Shown: positions 1 through 8,978, counted from the stretch's first letter. The stretch is DNA of 64,000 bases from Sandaracinus amylolyticus (GCF_021631985.1 NZ_CP070225.1:2480001-2544000), one strand, 5' to 3'. The notes: generated from the letters alone by a model not told the origin. Numbers and translations: made by a program.

Positions 1-804
1 CCAGCGTCGTCGCGTCGCCTCGTTCGCGAGCGCGCTGGACCCGACGAGCTCGAGCCAACCGGGACGCGCCGAGGGCAGGGCGAACCCCGCGCGCTGCGCG
101 CCGAGCAGCGTGCGCGCGTGCCCCGAGATCGCGTGCAGCACGTCGTGCGCGGTCGACGCGCCGGCGATGTCGATGGCGAGCCGTCGCAGCGACTCGAGGC
201 GCGTCGCGTTGCGCTCGGCGGCCTCGCGCGCGCGTCGCTCCTGGAGCTGCGCGCGCGTCGCGCCGATCGCGAGACCGGCGCGGATCGCGACCGCCATCGC
301 GATCTCCACGTGTGCGTCGGAGAGCTCGGATCGCTCGCTGCGCCGGCCGAGCGTGAGCACGCCGAACACTTCGTCGTGGGTGCGCAGCGGCACCGCGAGC
401 ACGGCGCGCGTGCCGATCGCGGCGTGCAGCTGCGCGCTCTCGGGCGTGGTCGCGAGCTCCGCGGGAAGATCATCACGCGCCGACGACCACAGCGGCGCGC
501 CGGTGCGGATCGGCGCCGTGAGCGCGTCGGGCAGCGAGAGCGCGCGGAGCGCGGGCGCGAGCGCGTCGTGCGGCGCTGCGATCGCGGCCGCGTGACGGGT
601 GATGCGCCCCTCGTCGACGAGATCGATGGTCGCGCTGTCCGCGAGCGCGGGCACGACGGTGTCGACCACCGCGCGCAGCGTCGCCTCCACACCGCCCGAG
701 CTCGCGATGCGGCGGCTCAGATCGAGCAGCACCGCGAGCCCGCGATCGAGCGGGCGCGAGTCGTGGACGGCGGGGCTCGCCTTCGTGCCGGCTGCGTCGC
801 TCAT
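1..804 (-). CDS. GAF-domain sensor protein, C-terminus cut by window edge
   Basis: The start ATG is at 804 and the frame is open to base 1, so 268 residues are visible and the C-terminus is missing. Residues about 17-165 read as a GAF domain (LLDLSRRIASSGGVEATL, then AVLAVPLRTHDEVFGVLTLG). A helical linker rich in Arg, Glu and Ala follows (about 170-195), and then the start of a second GAF-like unit (LRRLAIDIAGASTAHDVLHA). GAF domains bind small ligands or mediate dimerisation in signalling proteins. The missing C-terminus probably holds the output module, such as a histidine kinase or cyclase, but that cannot be seen. It is the last of three minus-strand genes, 46 nt after the BtpA-family gene. 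Confidence 0.75.
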   Translation of the reverse strand, partial: MSDAAGTKASPAVHDSRPLDRGLAVLLDLSRRIASSGGVEATLRAVVDTVVPALADSATIDLVDEGRITRHAAAIAAPHDALAPALRALSLPDALTAPIRTGAPLWSSARDDLPAELATTPESAQLHAAIGTRAVLAVPLRTHDEVFGVLTLGRRSERSELSDAHVEIAMAVAIRAGLAIGATRAQLQERRAREAAERNATRLESLRRLAIDIAGASTAHDVLHAISGHARTLLGAQRAGFALPSARPGWLELVGSSALANEATRRRW

Positions 805-809
805 GCGGT

Positions 810-843
810 GAGGCCGAAGGGGTCACCCTCGCGCTTCGGGCTC
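810..843 (-). terminator. Hairpin between BtpA-family and GAF genes
   Basis: An imperfect inverted repeat pairs GAGGCCGAAG (810-819) with CTTCGGGCTC (834-843) with one mismatch, and a smaller GGGTCACCC hairpin sits in the loop. It lies just after the BtpA-family stop and before the GAF start. It could be a terminator or attenuator. It has no U tract, so the call is weak. Confidence 0.3.
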
Positions 844-850
844 CTCCGCG

Positions 851-1663
851 TCAAGCGCTGCGGAACCGACCGGCACACACCTGCACGAGGGTGCGCACGC
901 GCGACGAATCGACCGGTGCGCGCACGTCACCGCCGGCCTTCACCCACGTGCCCACGATCGCACCGTCCGCATATCGGAGCAGGTGCTCCGCATCGTCGGG
1001 CGTGAGCCCCGATCCGAGCAGCACGGCGCGCGTGCCCGCCGCGGCGCGCACACGCTCGAGCGTCGCGAGATCGACGGGCGCGCCGGTCGCGGTACCGGTC
1101 ACGACGACCGCGTCGGCCATCCCGCGATCGAGCGTGTCCTTGGTCGCCTGCGTCGCGTCGATCGGCGCGAGGGGCGTCGCGTGCTTCACCAGCACGTCGG
1201 CACAGATCGCGACGTCGTGCGCACCGAGCGCGTGGCGGTAGCGCAGCGAGCGCGCAGCCTCGCCCTCGATCACGCCCTGGTCGGTCACGTACGCGCCGAC
1301 GTGCACGTTCACGCGCACGAACGACGCGCCGGTCGCGGCCGCGATCCCGAGCGCCGCGACGACGTCGTTGCGCAGGCAGTTCACGCCGACGCGCGCGAAG
1401 CGATCTCGCAGCGCGCGCGCGACGACCGTGATCGCCGCGACCTGGTGCGGCGGAAGCGGGTCGCGCGCATCGCCCTTCACGAAGGGACGCGATCCGAAGT
1501 TCTCGACGACGACGTTCTCGATGCCGCCCGCGGCGAGCGCGTCGGCGTCGCGCATCGCGTGCGCGTAGACCGCCTCGAAGCCACCGCCCGCGTGCCCGGG
1601 ATCACCGGGCATCGCGGGCAGATGGATCACCCCGACGAGGCCGCGCGGAGCGCTTGCGCTCAT
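851..1663 (-). CDS. BtpA/SgcQ-family protein
   Basis: This 270-residue protein starts at ATG 1663, which overlaps the stop of the acyl-CoA dehydrogenase gene by 4 nt (ATGA), so translational coupling is likely. The sequence is a TIM-barrel-like BtpA family member: GLVGVIHLPAMPGDPGH at the N-terminus, then VVENFGSRPFVKG, GVNCLRNDVVAALGIA, FVRVNVHVGAYVTDQG, and near the C-terminus LLGSGLTPDDAEHLLRYADG and GTWVKAGG. Cyanobacterial BtpA is needed for photosystem I accumulation. Homologues in non-photosynthetic bacteria, such as SgcQ, have no settled reaction. The length is normal for the family. Pairing with an acyl-CoA dehydrogenase gives no clear pathway. Confidence 0.85.
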   Translation of the reverse strand: MSASAPRGLVGVIHLPAMPGDPGHAGGGFEAVYAHAMRDADALAAGGIENVVVENFGSRPFVKGDARDPLPPHQVAAITVVARALRDRFARVGVNCLRNDVVAALGIAAATGASFVRVNVHVGAYVTDQGVIEGEAARSLRYRHALGAHDVAICADVLVKHATPLAPIDATQATKDTLDRGMADAVVVTGTATGAPVDLATLERVRAAAGTRAVLLGSGLTPDDAEHLLRYADGAIVGTWVKAGGDVRAPVDSSRVRTLVQVCAGRFRSA

Positions 1664-2820
1664 GCGTGCCGGCGCGCGCGCACGAGGTCCTTCGTCATGT
1701 TCTTCTGGTGCGCCTCGAGCGTGCCGCCGCCGATCTCGATCAGCTTCGCGTCGCGCCACAGGCGCTCGACCGGGTACTCGCGGCAGTAGCCCGCGCCGCC
1801 CATCACCTGGATCGCGTAGTCCGCGCACATCTTGCCGACCGGCGCCGCGAAGAGCTTCGCCGCGTCGGAGCCGATGCGGTTGCGGCTCTCGGCCGAGACG
1901 TCGCGCGCGACGTTGTAGACGAGGGCCTTCGCGGCCTCCATCGCGGCGTAGCCGTCCGCGATGTAGCGCTGGATCTGCCCGTACTCCGAGATCGGCTTGC
2001 CGAACGTCCGACGCTCGTTCGAGTAGTCGATCATGATCTCGACGCAGCGCTCCGCGATGCCGACGCTCATCGCCGCGAGCGTGAGGCGTTCGATCTCGAG
2101 GTTCCGCATCATGTGCGTGACGCCTCCGCCGATCTCGCCGAGCAGGTTCTTCGCGGGCACGCGGCAGTTGTCGAAGATGAGCTCCGACATCGTCGAGCCG
2201 CGCATGCCGAGCTTGTCGATGTGGTTCGACGTCGAGAACCCGGGGCAGTCCCGATCCACGACGAACGCGGTGACGCGGCCGTCGACCTTCGCGTACACGA
2301 GGAAGCAGTACCCCTCGACGCCGTTCGTGATGTACGTCTTCGTGCCGTTCATCACCCAGTGATCGCCGTCGAGGCGCGCGGTGGTCTTCATACCGAGCAC
2401 GTCGGTGCCGGCGCCGGGCTCGGTCATGCCCATGCCCGCGATCCACTCGCCGCTGATCACCTTCGCGAGGTAGCGCTTGCGCTGCTCGGCGTTGGAGCAG
2501 TGGTAGAAGTTGTTCACGAACAACATCGAGTGCGCGAGGTACGCGAGCGTGAAGCCCGGGTCGTACTTCGCGAGCTCGTGGTGGACGATCACCGCGGCGA
2601 CCGTGTCCATGCCCGCGCCGCCGTCCTCGCCCGGCACGGTGATCCCGAGCAGACCCAGCTCGCCCACCTTGCGGAAGAGCGGCTTGTTGAGCTCGCCGCT
2701 CGCGTCGTGCTCGGCGGCCTGCGGATCGACCTCGCGACGGGCGAAGTCCGCGACGGTCTGCCGCAGCATCCGGTGCTCGTCGGTGGGGTTGAAGAGGAGG
2801 TCGGAGGCGGGGGTCTGCAT
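1660..2820 (-). CDS. Acyl-CoA dehydrogenase, isovaleryl-CoA dehydrogenase-like
   Basis: The 386-residue flavoprotein would oxidise an acyl-CoA to the trans-2-enoyl-CoA and pass electrons to electron-transfer flavoprotein. The usual domain order is visible: an N-terminal helical domain, a middle beta domain with GMTEPGAGTDVLGMKTTA (about 130-150) and WVMNGTKTYITNG, and a C-terminal helical domain ending GAGYCREYPVERLWRDAKL. The usual catalytic Glu of the YEGT motif is absent (EIGGGTLEA). A Glu is present in NLEIERLTLAA, where isovaleryl-CoA dehydrogenases carry theirs, so a branched-chain substrate is plausible. No other leucine-catabolism gene is nearby, so the substrate is inferred from motifs only. 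It is the first gene of the minus-strand group. Confidence 0.85.
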   Translation of the reverse strand: MQTPASDLLFNPTDEHRMLRQTVADFARREVDPQAAEHDASGELNKPLFRKVGELGLLGITVPGEDGGAGMDTVAAVIVHHELAKYDPGFTLAYLAHSMLFVNNFYHCSNAEQRKRYLAKVISGEWIAGMGMTEPGAGTDVLGMKTTARLDGDHWVMNGTKTYITNGVEGYCFLVYAKVDGRVTAFVVDRDCPGFSTSNHIDKLGMRGSTMSELIFDNCRVPAKNLLGEIGGGVTHMMRNLEIERLTLAAMSVGIAERCVEIMIDYSNERRTFGKPISEYGQIQRYIADGYAAMEAAKALVYNVARDVSAESRNRIGSDAAKLFAAPVGKMCADYAIQVMGGAGYCREYPVERLWRDAKLIEIGGGTLEAHQKNMTKDLVRARRHA

Positions 2821-2943
2821 GTGCGCTTTACCTACGCCCTAGATACCGTGACCAACCTGTCGCAGGCCACCCGGCGCTCGTGCGGAACCTCAAGCGTATC
2901 GCGCGAGTGGACGCGAATCGGTGCGCGTGCGACCTTCGCGCCC

Positions 2944-3834
2944 GTGCCTGGGAGCGGTGCACGTCGATCGGTTCTCGCGGCGGTGGTGATCGCGTGCGCG
3001 GCGGCCCTGCCAGCGCGTGCGTCGGCGGCCGACGCGATCGTGCTCTCGATCGGCGGTGACGCCCCCGAGGCGACGGCGCGCGAGGCGCGTGACGCGGTCA
3101 CCTCGGCGCTGAGCGCGGACGGCGTCGCGGTGGTGCCCGAGGCGGAGATCGCGCTACGGGTGCCGCCCGCGCGGCTGCGCGCGATGACGTCGCTCTCGGA
3201 TGCGCGTGCGCTCGCGTTCGAGCTCGAGGCGCGGGTCATCGTCGGGGTCGCGGTGTGGATGCGCGCCGAGGGCGAGGCGTCGGTCGCGGACTCGGTGGTG
3301 GTCTCGGCGCTCGCGGGATCGCGCAGCTACTCGGCCACGCGATCGATCGGTGAGGCCGGGCTCGCCGCCGCGGCGACCGAGGCGACGCGCGACGTGCGGC
3401 AGCAGCAGACGCGCGCCGTGCTGATCGAGGGGGCGGGGCTCGATGGGGCTTCGTCGACTCCGACGTCGACGAGCACGAGCACGAGCACGGACGAGGATGC
3501 GGTGGTCGGGCCGGTCGGCGGGAACGTTCGCGGCGACACCACGCCGGGGTTCGACTTCATCGGGCCCACGATGCTCGCGGCCTTCGGTGCGGCCGGGATC
3601 GGGCTCGGGGTGTACGCGCTGCTCGACGGGACCTGCGAGAACCGCGCGCCCTCGGGGACGTGCCTGCGCGGCGAGGATCCGAACGTGCCGGTCGGGGTCA
3701 CGCTGACCGTCGCGGGGATCCTCGCGCTCGGCGGCGGCATCGTGTGGTTCGTGACCGGTGCGTTCGTCGCGGACACCGCGCGCATCGACTTGGTGCTCGG
3801 GCCCGGGAACGTCGGCTTGCGAGGGCAGTTCTGA
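2944..3834 (+). CDS. Exported/membrane protein of unknown function
   Basis: GTG 2944 gives 296 residues with a signal-like N-terminus (RRSVLAAVVIACAAALPARASA). The frame is open far upstream, but no ATG or GTG lies shortly before this one. After the signal comes a mixed alpha/beta region of about 130 residues, a low-complexity Ser/Thr linker (a TSTSTSTST run at about 3466-3490), and two hydrophobic segments near the C-terminus (PTMLAAFGAAGIGLGVYALL and VTLTVAGILALGGGIVWF) that flank a loop with two Cys. I recognise no family. It overlaps the lipoprotein start by one base (TGATG), which suggests the two are co-translated. Confidence 0.65.
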   Translation: MPGSGARRSVLAAVVIACAAALPARASAADAIVLSIGGDAPEATAREARDAVTSALSADGVAVVPEAEIALRVPPARLRAMTSLSDARALAFELEARVIVGVAVWMRAEGEASVADSVVVSALAGSRSYSATRSIGEAGLAAAATEATRDVRQQQTRAVLIEGAGLDGASSTPTSTSTSTSTDEDAVVGPVGGNVRGDTTPGFDFIGPTMLAAFGAAGIGLGVYALLDGTCENRAPSGTCLRGEDPNVPVGVTLTVAGILALGGGIVWFVTGAFVADTARIDLVLGPGNVGLRGQF

Positions 3835-4109
3835 TGCGCGCGCGGGTGGGGCTCGTGGCCGTGCTGGCGCTCGCGATCGCGGGCTCGAGCGCGGGGTGTC
3901 TGCGGAACGAGTACGATCTCTGCGATCGCGCGGATCCGCATCCGGAGTGCGATGCGGGGCCGCCCGGGCAGGACGCGAGCACGACCGACGCGGGCGGGGC
4001 CGACGCCGGCCAGGACGCCGCGATCCCCGCCGAAGACGCGGGAAATCCGATGGATTCGGGGGCCGCGGAGAACACGGACGCAGCCGCGGACGAGGACGCA
4101 GGCGGCTGA
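3834..4109 (+). CDS. Small Asp/Ala-rich lipoprotein
   Basis: This 91-residue product starts with MRARVGLVAVLALAIAGSSAGC, a signal peptide with a lipobox ending in Cys 22. The mature part has a short Cys-containing segment (RNEYDLCDRADPHPEC) and then a disordered tail rich in Asp, Ala and Gly (repeats of TDAGG, ADAGQDA, EDAG). Such acidic tails are common in myxobacterial surface lipoproteins. No function can be assigned. The ATG shares a base with the upstream stop codon. Confidence 0.65.
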   Translation: MRARVGLVAVLALAIAGSSAGCLRNEYDLCDRADPHPECDAGPPGQDASTTDAGGADAGQDAAIPAEDAGNPMDSGAAENTDAAADEDAGG

Positions 4110-4198
4110 GCCGTCACATTGTCTCCGCCCGATCGTGCGACTCGGAACGAGCGGTCGCCCGCGCGTCGAGTAAGCTCTGAGGTCTCCGCGAGACCAGC

Positions 4199-4888
4199 AT
4201 GGGCACTCACACCAGCCGCGCGTACGAGCAGGAGCTCCGCGATCTCAAGGCGCGTCTCCTCGCGATGGGAGCGCGCTGCGAGAGCCTGATCCACATGGCG
4301 AGCCGCGCGTTCGAGAACCTCGACAGCGCGCTCGCCCACGAGGTCGAGGAGAGCGATCGCACCCTCAACATCGAGGAGATGGCGATCGACCAGATGACGG
4401 TGCGCATCCTCGCGCTGCGCCAGCCCGTCGGGCGCGACCTGCGCTTCCTCGTCACCGCGCTGAAGGTCGTCACGGACCTCGAGCGCATCGGCGACGAGGC
4501 GGTGAACGTGGCCGAGCGCACCGTCGAGCTCGCGGCGCACCCGCCGATCGCGAACCTCCAGCCGAAGCTCGCGGAGATGGCGGACGCGGCGTCGCGGATG
4601 GTGCGCATGGCGCTCGACTCGTTCGTCGAGGAGGACGCGAGCATGGCGCGTCACGTCCTGAGCGAGGACGACGCGGTCGACGCGCTCTACGGCGAGCTCC
4701 TGCGGATGAGCATGCAGTTCATCCGGAGCCAGCCCGAGCGCGTCGAGGACGGGATGCGCATCGCGAGCTGCGCGAAGTACCTCGAGCGCATCGCGGATCA
4801 CGCGACGAACATCGCGGAGATGGTGATCTACATGGTCTCCGGCGACGACGTGCGGCACTTCGTCTCGCGCTCGTCGTCCTCCGGCTGA
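4199..4888 (+). CDS. phoU: Phosphate signalling regulator PhoU
   Basis: PhoU links the Pst phosphate transporter to the PhoR/PhoB two-component system and keeps the Pho regulon off when phosphate is plentiful. The 229-residue, all-helical product has the two PhoU repeats: the first around LLAMGARCESLIHMA and LRQPVGRDLRFLVTALKVVTDLERIGDEAVNVAE (split here across positions 75-110), the second ending YLERIADHATNIAEMVIYM. The acidic metal-site pattern E/DRIGDEAVN and ERIADHATN is intact. Length is normal. No pst, phoB or phoR gene is in the window, so this copy stands apart from its usual partners. Confidence 0.93.
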   Translation: MGTHTSRAYEQELRDLKARLLAMGARCESLIHMASRAFENLDSALAHEVEESDRTLNIEEMAIDQMTVRILALRQPVGRDLRFLVTALKVVTDLERIGDEAVNVAERTVELAAHPPIANLQPKLAEMADAASRMVRMALDSFVEEDASMARHVLSEDDAVDALYGELLRMSMQFIRSQPERVEDGMRIASCAKYLERIADHATNIAEMVIYMVSGDDVRHFVSRSSSSG

Positions 4889-4905
4889 CTCGAGGACCGT
4901 CGCAG

Positions 4906-5143
4906 CATCGGCTCGCCCGCCGTCCCGTCCGGGACCAGCACTCCTGCTGAGACTCGGTCGAAACATCGGCTCGCCCGCCGGTCCCTACCGTCCGCGCGCT
5001 TGGCGCGCTCCCGTGCGGGACCCGCGGGACGAGCACTCCTGCTGAGACTCGGTCGAACCATCGGCTCGCCCGCCGGTCCCTACCGTCCGCGCGCTTCGCG
5101 CGCTTCCGTGCGGGACCCGCGGGACGAGCACTCCTGCAAAGAC
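4906..5143. repeat. Tandem hairpin repeat, three copies, between converging stop codons
   Basis: Three head-to-tail units start at 4906, 4964 and 5059. Each begins CATCGGCTCGCCCGCC and carries CGAGCACTCCTGC near its end; the first is a 58-bp deletion form (CCAGCACTCC) lacking the apical stem, the second is 95 bp, and the third runs to the next gene's stop codon. The full units fold into a hairpin: outer arms GGTCCC/GGGACC, an internal loop, and a perfect apical stem GCGCGC with a 3-nt loop (TTG in copy 2, TTC in copy 3). The block fills the gap between the phoU stop and the antiporter stop. A fourth, diverged copy lies at 43294-43379. A role as bidirectional terminator or REP-like element is inferred. 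Confidence 0.85.
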
Positions 5144-6922
5144 TCAGCTCGCCTCGCGGGTGGGGCTCGAGCGCGCGTCGTCGTCGAAGATGCGCTCGAG
5201 CTCCTTGCCGTAGACCTTCGCGCTCTCGATCAGCTTCTTCTCGTCCTCGCGGTGCACGAACATCTCGCGCACCATGCGCTCGTCGTACTCGGCGAAGCGA
5301 CGTACCGCGCGCTTGGCGTCGGAGTGCGCGAGGCCGAGCTCCTCGAGCGTGTGGCGCGCGGCCTCGACGCTGCCCGCGAACGTCTCGCGGATCACGGTGT
5401 CGACGCCCGCGCCGAGGAGCGCGTACGCGTGCTGGCGGTTGCGCGCGCGCGCGATGACCTTGAGGTGCGGGAAGTGCTCCTTCACCAGGTGGAGCGTGCG
5501 CATCGAGGCCTCGACGTCGTCGATCGCGAGGACCAGCACCTTCGCGCTGTCCGCCCGCGCGGCGCGCAGCAGATCGAGGCGTGACGCGTCGCCGTAGTGG
5601 ATCTTGTTGCCGAAGCGGCGGAGGAAGTCGACGTGCTCGGGGCTCACGTCGAGCGCGGTGAACGGGATGCGCCGCAGGCGCAGCACGCGCCCGACGATCT
5701 GTCCGAAGCGGCCGAAGCCCGCGATGATGACCTGGCTCTCGTCGCCCTCGATCTCGTCGAACGCGCGGTTCTCGCTCGCGCGCTCGAGGCGCTGCTGCAG
5801 GCGATCGCGCGCGAGGAAGAGCAGCGGCGTGATCGCCATCGAGAGCGTCACCACCATGACGAGCACCTGGACGAGCTCGGTGCTCATCACCGACGACTGC
5901 GTCGCGACGCCGAAGATCACGAACGCGAACTCGCCGCCCTGCGAGATCGCGATGCCGAGGCTGGCGCTCGACTCGGTCGAGTGACCGCTGGCGCGCGCGA
6001 GGAGCACGAGCACCGCGAGCTTCACGGCGACCAGCGCGAGCGCGAGCCCGACGATCAGCAGCGGCTGCGCGAGGAGCACGCCGAGGTTCGCCGACATTCC
6101 GACCGCCATGAAGAAGAGCCCGAGCAGGAGGCCCTTGAACGGCTCGATGTTCGCCTCGAGCTCGTGGCGGTACTCGGAGTCCGCGAGGAGCACGCCCGCG
6201 ATGAACGCGCCCAGCGCCATCGAGAGACCGACGTGCTCCATCAGGATCGCGGTCGCGATCACGACGAGCAGCGCCGACGCGACCGAGAGCTCGTGGCTGC
6301 GCACCTGCGCGATCAGCCGGAACATCGGGCGCAGCAGCAGGCGTCCGCCGAAGACGAGCGCGGCGATCACCGCGGCCGCGATGCCGAAGCGGAGCCACGG
6401 CGAGCCGCTCTCCGCGGGCGCCGCGCCGAGCATCGGGACGATCGCGAGCAGCGGGATCGCGGCGACGTCCTGGAAGAGCAGGACGCCGAACGCGGCGCGC
6501 CCGTGTGTCGTGCCCATCTCGTGCTTCTCGCCGAGCATCTGGGTCGCGAGCGCGGTGGACGACATCGCGAGCGCGAGGCCCGCGACGAGCGCGCCGCGCC
6601 AGTCGATCCCGAACGCGATGGCGAAGCCCGCGACGACCGCGGCGGTGACGAGCACCTGCGCGCCGCCCAGGCCGAACACCGCGCCGCGCATCCGCCAGAG
6701 GCGCGCGGGCTGGAGCTCGAGCCCGATGATGAAGAGCAGCAGCACCACGCCGAACTCGGCGAAGTGCAGCGTCGAGTGGACGTCCTCGACCAGCCCGAGC
6801 CCCGAGGGCCCGATGATCGCGCCGCCCACGAGATATCCGAGCACCGAGCCGAGCCCGAGCCGTTTGAACACGGGCACGGCGACGACGGCCGCTGCGAGGA
6901 AGATCGCCGTGAGCGCGAGCAT
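5144..6922 (-). CDS. CPA2 cation:proton antiporter with RCK-N domain (KefB/KefC-like)
   Basis: The 592-residue membrane protein has about twelve hydrophobic segments (residues 1-390), including the family signatures HGRAAFGVLLFQDVAAIP and FFMAVGMSANLG, followed by a cytosolic RCK-N/TrkA-N domain with the nucleotide-binding loop IIAGFGRFGQIVGRVLR (about 405-420). KefB/KefC proteins exchange K+ for H+ and are gated by glutathione adducts through the RCK domain; glutathione gating here is unproven. The tail is charged and helical and no RCK-C domain is seen. It lies 49 nt after a second CPA2 gene, so the two are probably co-transcribed. Confidence 0.9.
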   Translation of the reverse strand: MLALTAIFLAAAVVAVPVFKRLGLGSVLGYLVGGAIIGPSGLGLVEDVHSTLHFAEFGVVLLLFIIGLELQPARLWRMRGAVFGLGGAQVLVTAAVVAGFAIAFGIDWRGALVAGLALAMSSTALATQMLGEKHEMGTTHGRAAFGVLLFQDVAAIPLLAIVPMLGAAPAESGSPWLRFGIAAAVIAALVFGGRLLLRPMFRLIAQVRSHELSVASALLVVIATAILMEHVGLSMALGAFIAGVLLADSEYRHELEANIEPFKGLLLGLFFMAVGMSANLGVLLAQPLLIVGLALALVAVKLAVLVLLARASGHSTESSASLGIAISQGGEFAFVIFGVATQSSVMSTELVQVLVMVVTLSMAITPLLFLARDRLQQRLERASENRAFDEIEGDESQVIIAGFGRFGQIVGRVLRLRRIPFTALDVSPEHVDFLRRFGNKIHYGDASRLDLLRAARADSAKVLVLAIDDVEASMRTLHLVKEHFPHLKVIARARNRQHAYALLGAGVDTVIRETFAGSVEAARHTLEELGLAHSDAKRAVRRFAEYDERMVREMFVHREDEKKLIESAKVYGKELERIFDDDARSSPTREAS

Positions 6923-6971
6923 GCTGGACCGCAGGCATGGGGATGCGCGGGCCGACGTCCAGTGCCGCCGA

Positions 6972-8978
6972 TCAGGCCTCGCTCGCGCCGGCCGGCGGAT
7001 GCAGCTCGCTGAGCCAGCGGATCGCGGCGTCGATCTGCGCGCGCGCGCCGATCACGGCGATGCTGTCCTCGGCGCGGAGGCGCGTCGAAGGGCTCGGGTT
7101 CGGCAGCAAGTCCTCGTCGCGCGCGATCGCGACCGCGGAGACACCGGTGCGCGTGCGCAGCTGCGCCTCGGCGAGCGTGCGACCGACCACCTCGCTCTCG
7201 GGCTGCACTCGCACCCACGCGACCTCGAGGCCCGGCGCGCCGCGCAGGACCTCGTCGACCACGCGCGCCCGCTCGCTGCTGCGCCGCTGCTCGCGCACGC
7301 GGAGCACGTCGGCCTCGCGCTGCGCGACCGCGATCGGCACGTGCAGCGACACGAGGAGGCGACGGACGAGCTCGAGCCCGCCCTCGAGCTGCGGATCGAC
7401 GCTCTCGGTCGCGCCTCGCGTGATCACGTCCTCGGCGTGCGCGCGCGACGCGGCGCGCGCGAGGATGTGCAGCGACGGCGCCGCCTCGCGGACGCGGCTC
7501 ACCACGAGATCGGTCGCCGCGCTGCTCGAGAGCGCGACGACGAGCGCTCGCGCGCGATCGAGCGCGCAACGGTCGAGGACCTCGGGGCTCGACGCGTCGC
7601 CGAAGAGCGTCGCCGCGCAGCCGCGCTTCGTGATCGCGTCGAAGCGCTCGGTGTCGTTCTCGACGACGAGCATCGGGATGCGCAGCGCGTCGAGCACGTC
7701 GACGACGTGCGCGCCGACCCGGCCGTACCCGACGATCACGACGTGGCCGTCGAGCGCCGCGGTGTCGGCGGAGGTCGGGTGCTTCGCTCGTGCGCGCGCT
7801 CGCGCGAGCCGTGTGCCGGCGAGCGCGGCTTCGAGCCGCTCCACGACGCGGAACACCAGCGGGTTCAACGTGATCGACACGATCGCGACCGCGAGGATCA
7901 GCGAGTACTGCTCGCCCTCGAGGATCCCGAGGCGCACGCCGGCCTGGCCCACGATGAACGAGAACTCGCCGATCTGCGCGAGCCCCGCGCCGACGACGAG
8001 CGCGGTGCGGAGCGGGCTGCCCAGCGCGAGCACGATCGCCCCGGCGATCACGAGCTTGCCCACGACCACGATCGCCGTGAGCGCGACCACCTCGAGCGCG
8101 TGCGCGGCGAGATACGCAGGCTCGACCAGCATCCCGATCGACACGAAGAAGAGCACCGCGAACGCATCGCGGAAGGGCACGAGATCGGCGCTCACCTGAT
8201 GCCCGAAGCGCGACTCGCCCACGATCACGCCGGCGACGAAGGCGCCGAGCGCGAGCGAGACCCCGAAGAAGTGCGCGGACGCGAGGGCGGTCCCCAGCGC
8301 GAGCGTGAGCGCGGCGAGCACGAAGAGCTCGTGCGATCGGGTGCGCGCGACCGCGCGCAGCACCGCGGACACGATGCGCCCGCCGATCGTCATCATCAGC
8401 ACGACGAACGCGATCGCCTTGCCCACCGCCCACGCGACGTCCTCCACGCCCACGTCGCGGTGCCCGAAGATCGCGGGCAGCATCACGAGGAGCACGACGG
8501 TCGCGAGATCCTCGAGCACCAGCCATCCGACCGCGACGCGGCCGTGCGCGGTGTCGATGAGGCCACGCTCCATCAGCGCGCGCAGCAGCACGACCGTGCT
8601 CGCGATCGACACGGCGATCCCGAGCAGGATGCTCGAGCCCGGGCTCCAACCCCACGCGCGCGCGATGCCGTAGGCGAGCGCGGTCGAGGCGAGCATCTGC
8701 ACGATCGCGCCCGGCACCGCGACGCTGCGCACCCGCCACAGGTCGCGGAACGAGAAGTGCGCGCCGACCCCGAACATCAAGAGGACGACGCCGAGCTCCG
8801 CGAGCTGCGCCATCGTGTCGGTGTCCCCCACGAAGCCCGGCGTGCGCGGCGCGATCGCGATCCCCGCGAGCATGTAGCCGACGATCGAGGGCAGCCCGAT
8901 GCGTCGCGCGACGAGCCCGCCGACGAGCGCGGTCAGCAGGGCGACGCCGGTCGTGGTGAGGAGCGGGAGCTCGTGCAC
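6972..8978 (-). CDS. CPA2 antiporter with RCK-N and RCK-C domains (YbaL-like)
   Basis: This 668-residue protein has an N-terminal Na+/H+ exchanger domain of about twelve membrane spans (LPSIVGYMLAGIAIAP, HGRVAVGWLVLEDLATVV, FFVSIGMLVEPAYL), then an RCK-N domain (VVIVGYGRVGAHVVDVL, about 425) and a C-terminal RCK-C domain (VVGRTLAEAQLRTRTGVSAV, about 590-655). The layout matches YbaL/RosB-type transporters. The downstream KefB-like gene lacks an RCK-C domain, so the pair may differ in ligand control. The substrate, K+ or Na+, cannot be told from sequence alone. The start is 60 nt from the divergent GNAT gene. Confidence 0.9.
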   Translation of the reverse strand: MHELPLLTTTGVALLTALVGGLVARRIGLPSIVGYMLAGIAIAPRTPGFVGDTDTMAQLAELGVVLLMFGVGAHFSFRDLWRVRSVAVPGAIVQMLASTALAYGIARAWGWSPGSSILLGIAVSIASTVVLLRALMERGLIDTAHGRVAVGWLVLEDLATVVLLVMLPAIFGHRDVGVEDVAWAVGKAIAFVVLMMTIGGRIVSAVLRAVARTRSHELFVLAALTLALGTALASAHFFGVSLALGAFVAGVIVGESRFGHQVSADLVPFRDAFAVLFFVSIGMLVEPAYLAAHALEVVALTAIVVVGKLVIAGAIVLALGSPLRTALVVGAGLAQIGEFSFIVGQAGVRLGILEGEQYSLILAVAIVSITLNPLVFRVVERLEAALAGTRLARARARAKHPTSADTAALDGHVVIVGYGRVGAHVVDVLDALRIPMLVVENDTERFDAITKRGCAATLFGDASSPEVLDRCALDRARALVVALSSSAATDLVVSRVREAAPSLHILARAASRAHAEDVITRGATESVDPQLEGGLELVRRLLVSLHVPIAVAQREADVLRVREQRRSSERARVVDEVLRGAPGLEVAWVRVQPESEVVGRTLAEAQLRTRTGVSAVAIARDEDLLPNPSPSTRLRAEDSIAVIGARAQIDAAIRWLSELHPPAGASEA

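Noticed and set aside
4906-5143. A possible CRISPR array because of the tandem repeats
   Set aside because: Units are about 95 bp, there are only three, no unique spacers separate them, and no cas gene is present. A fourth copy is alone elsewhere.
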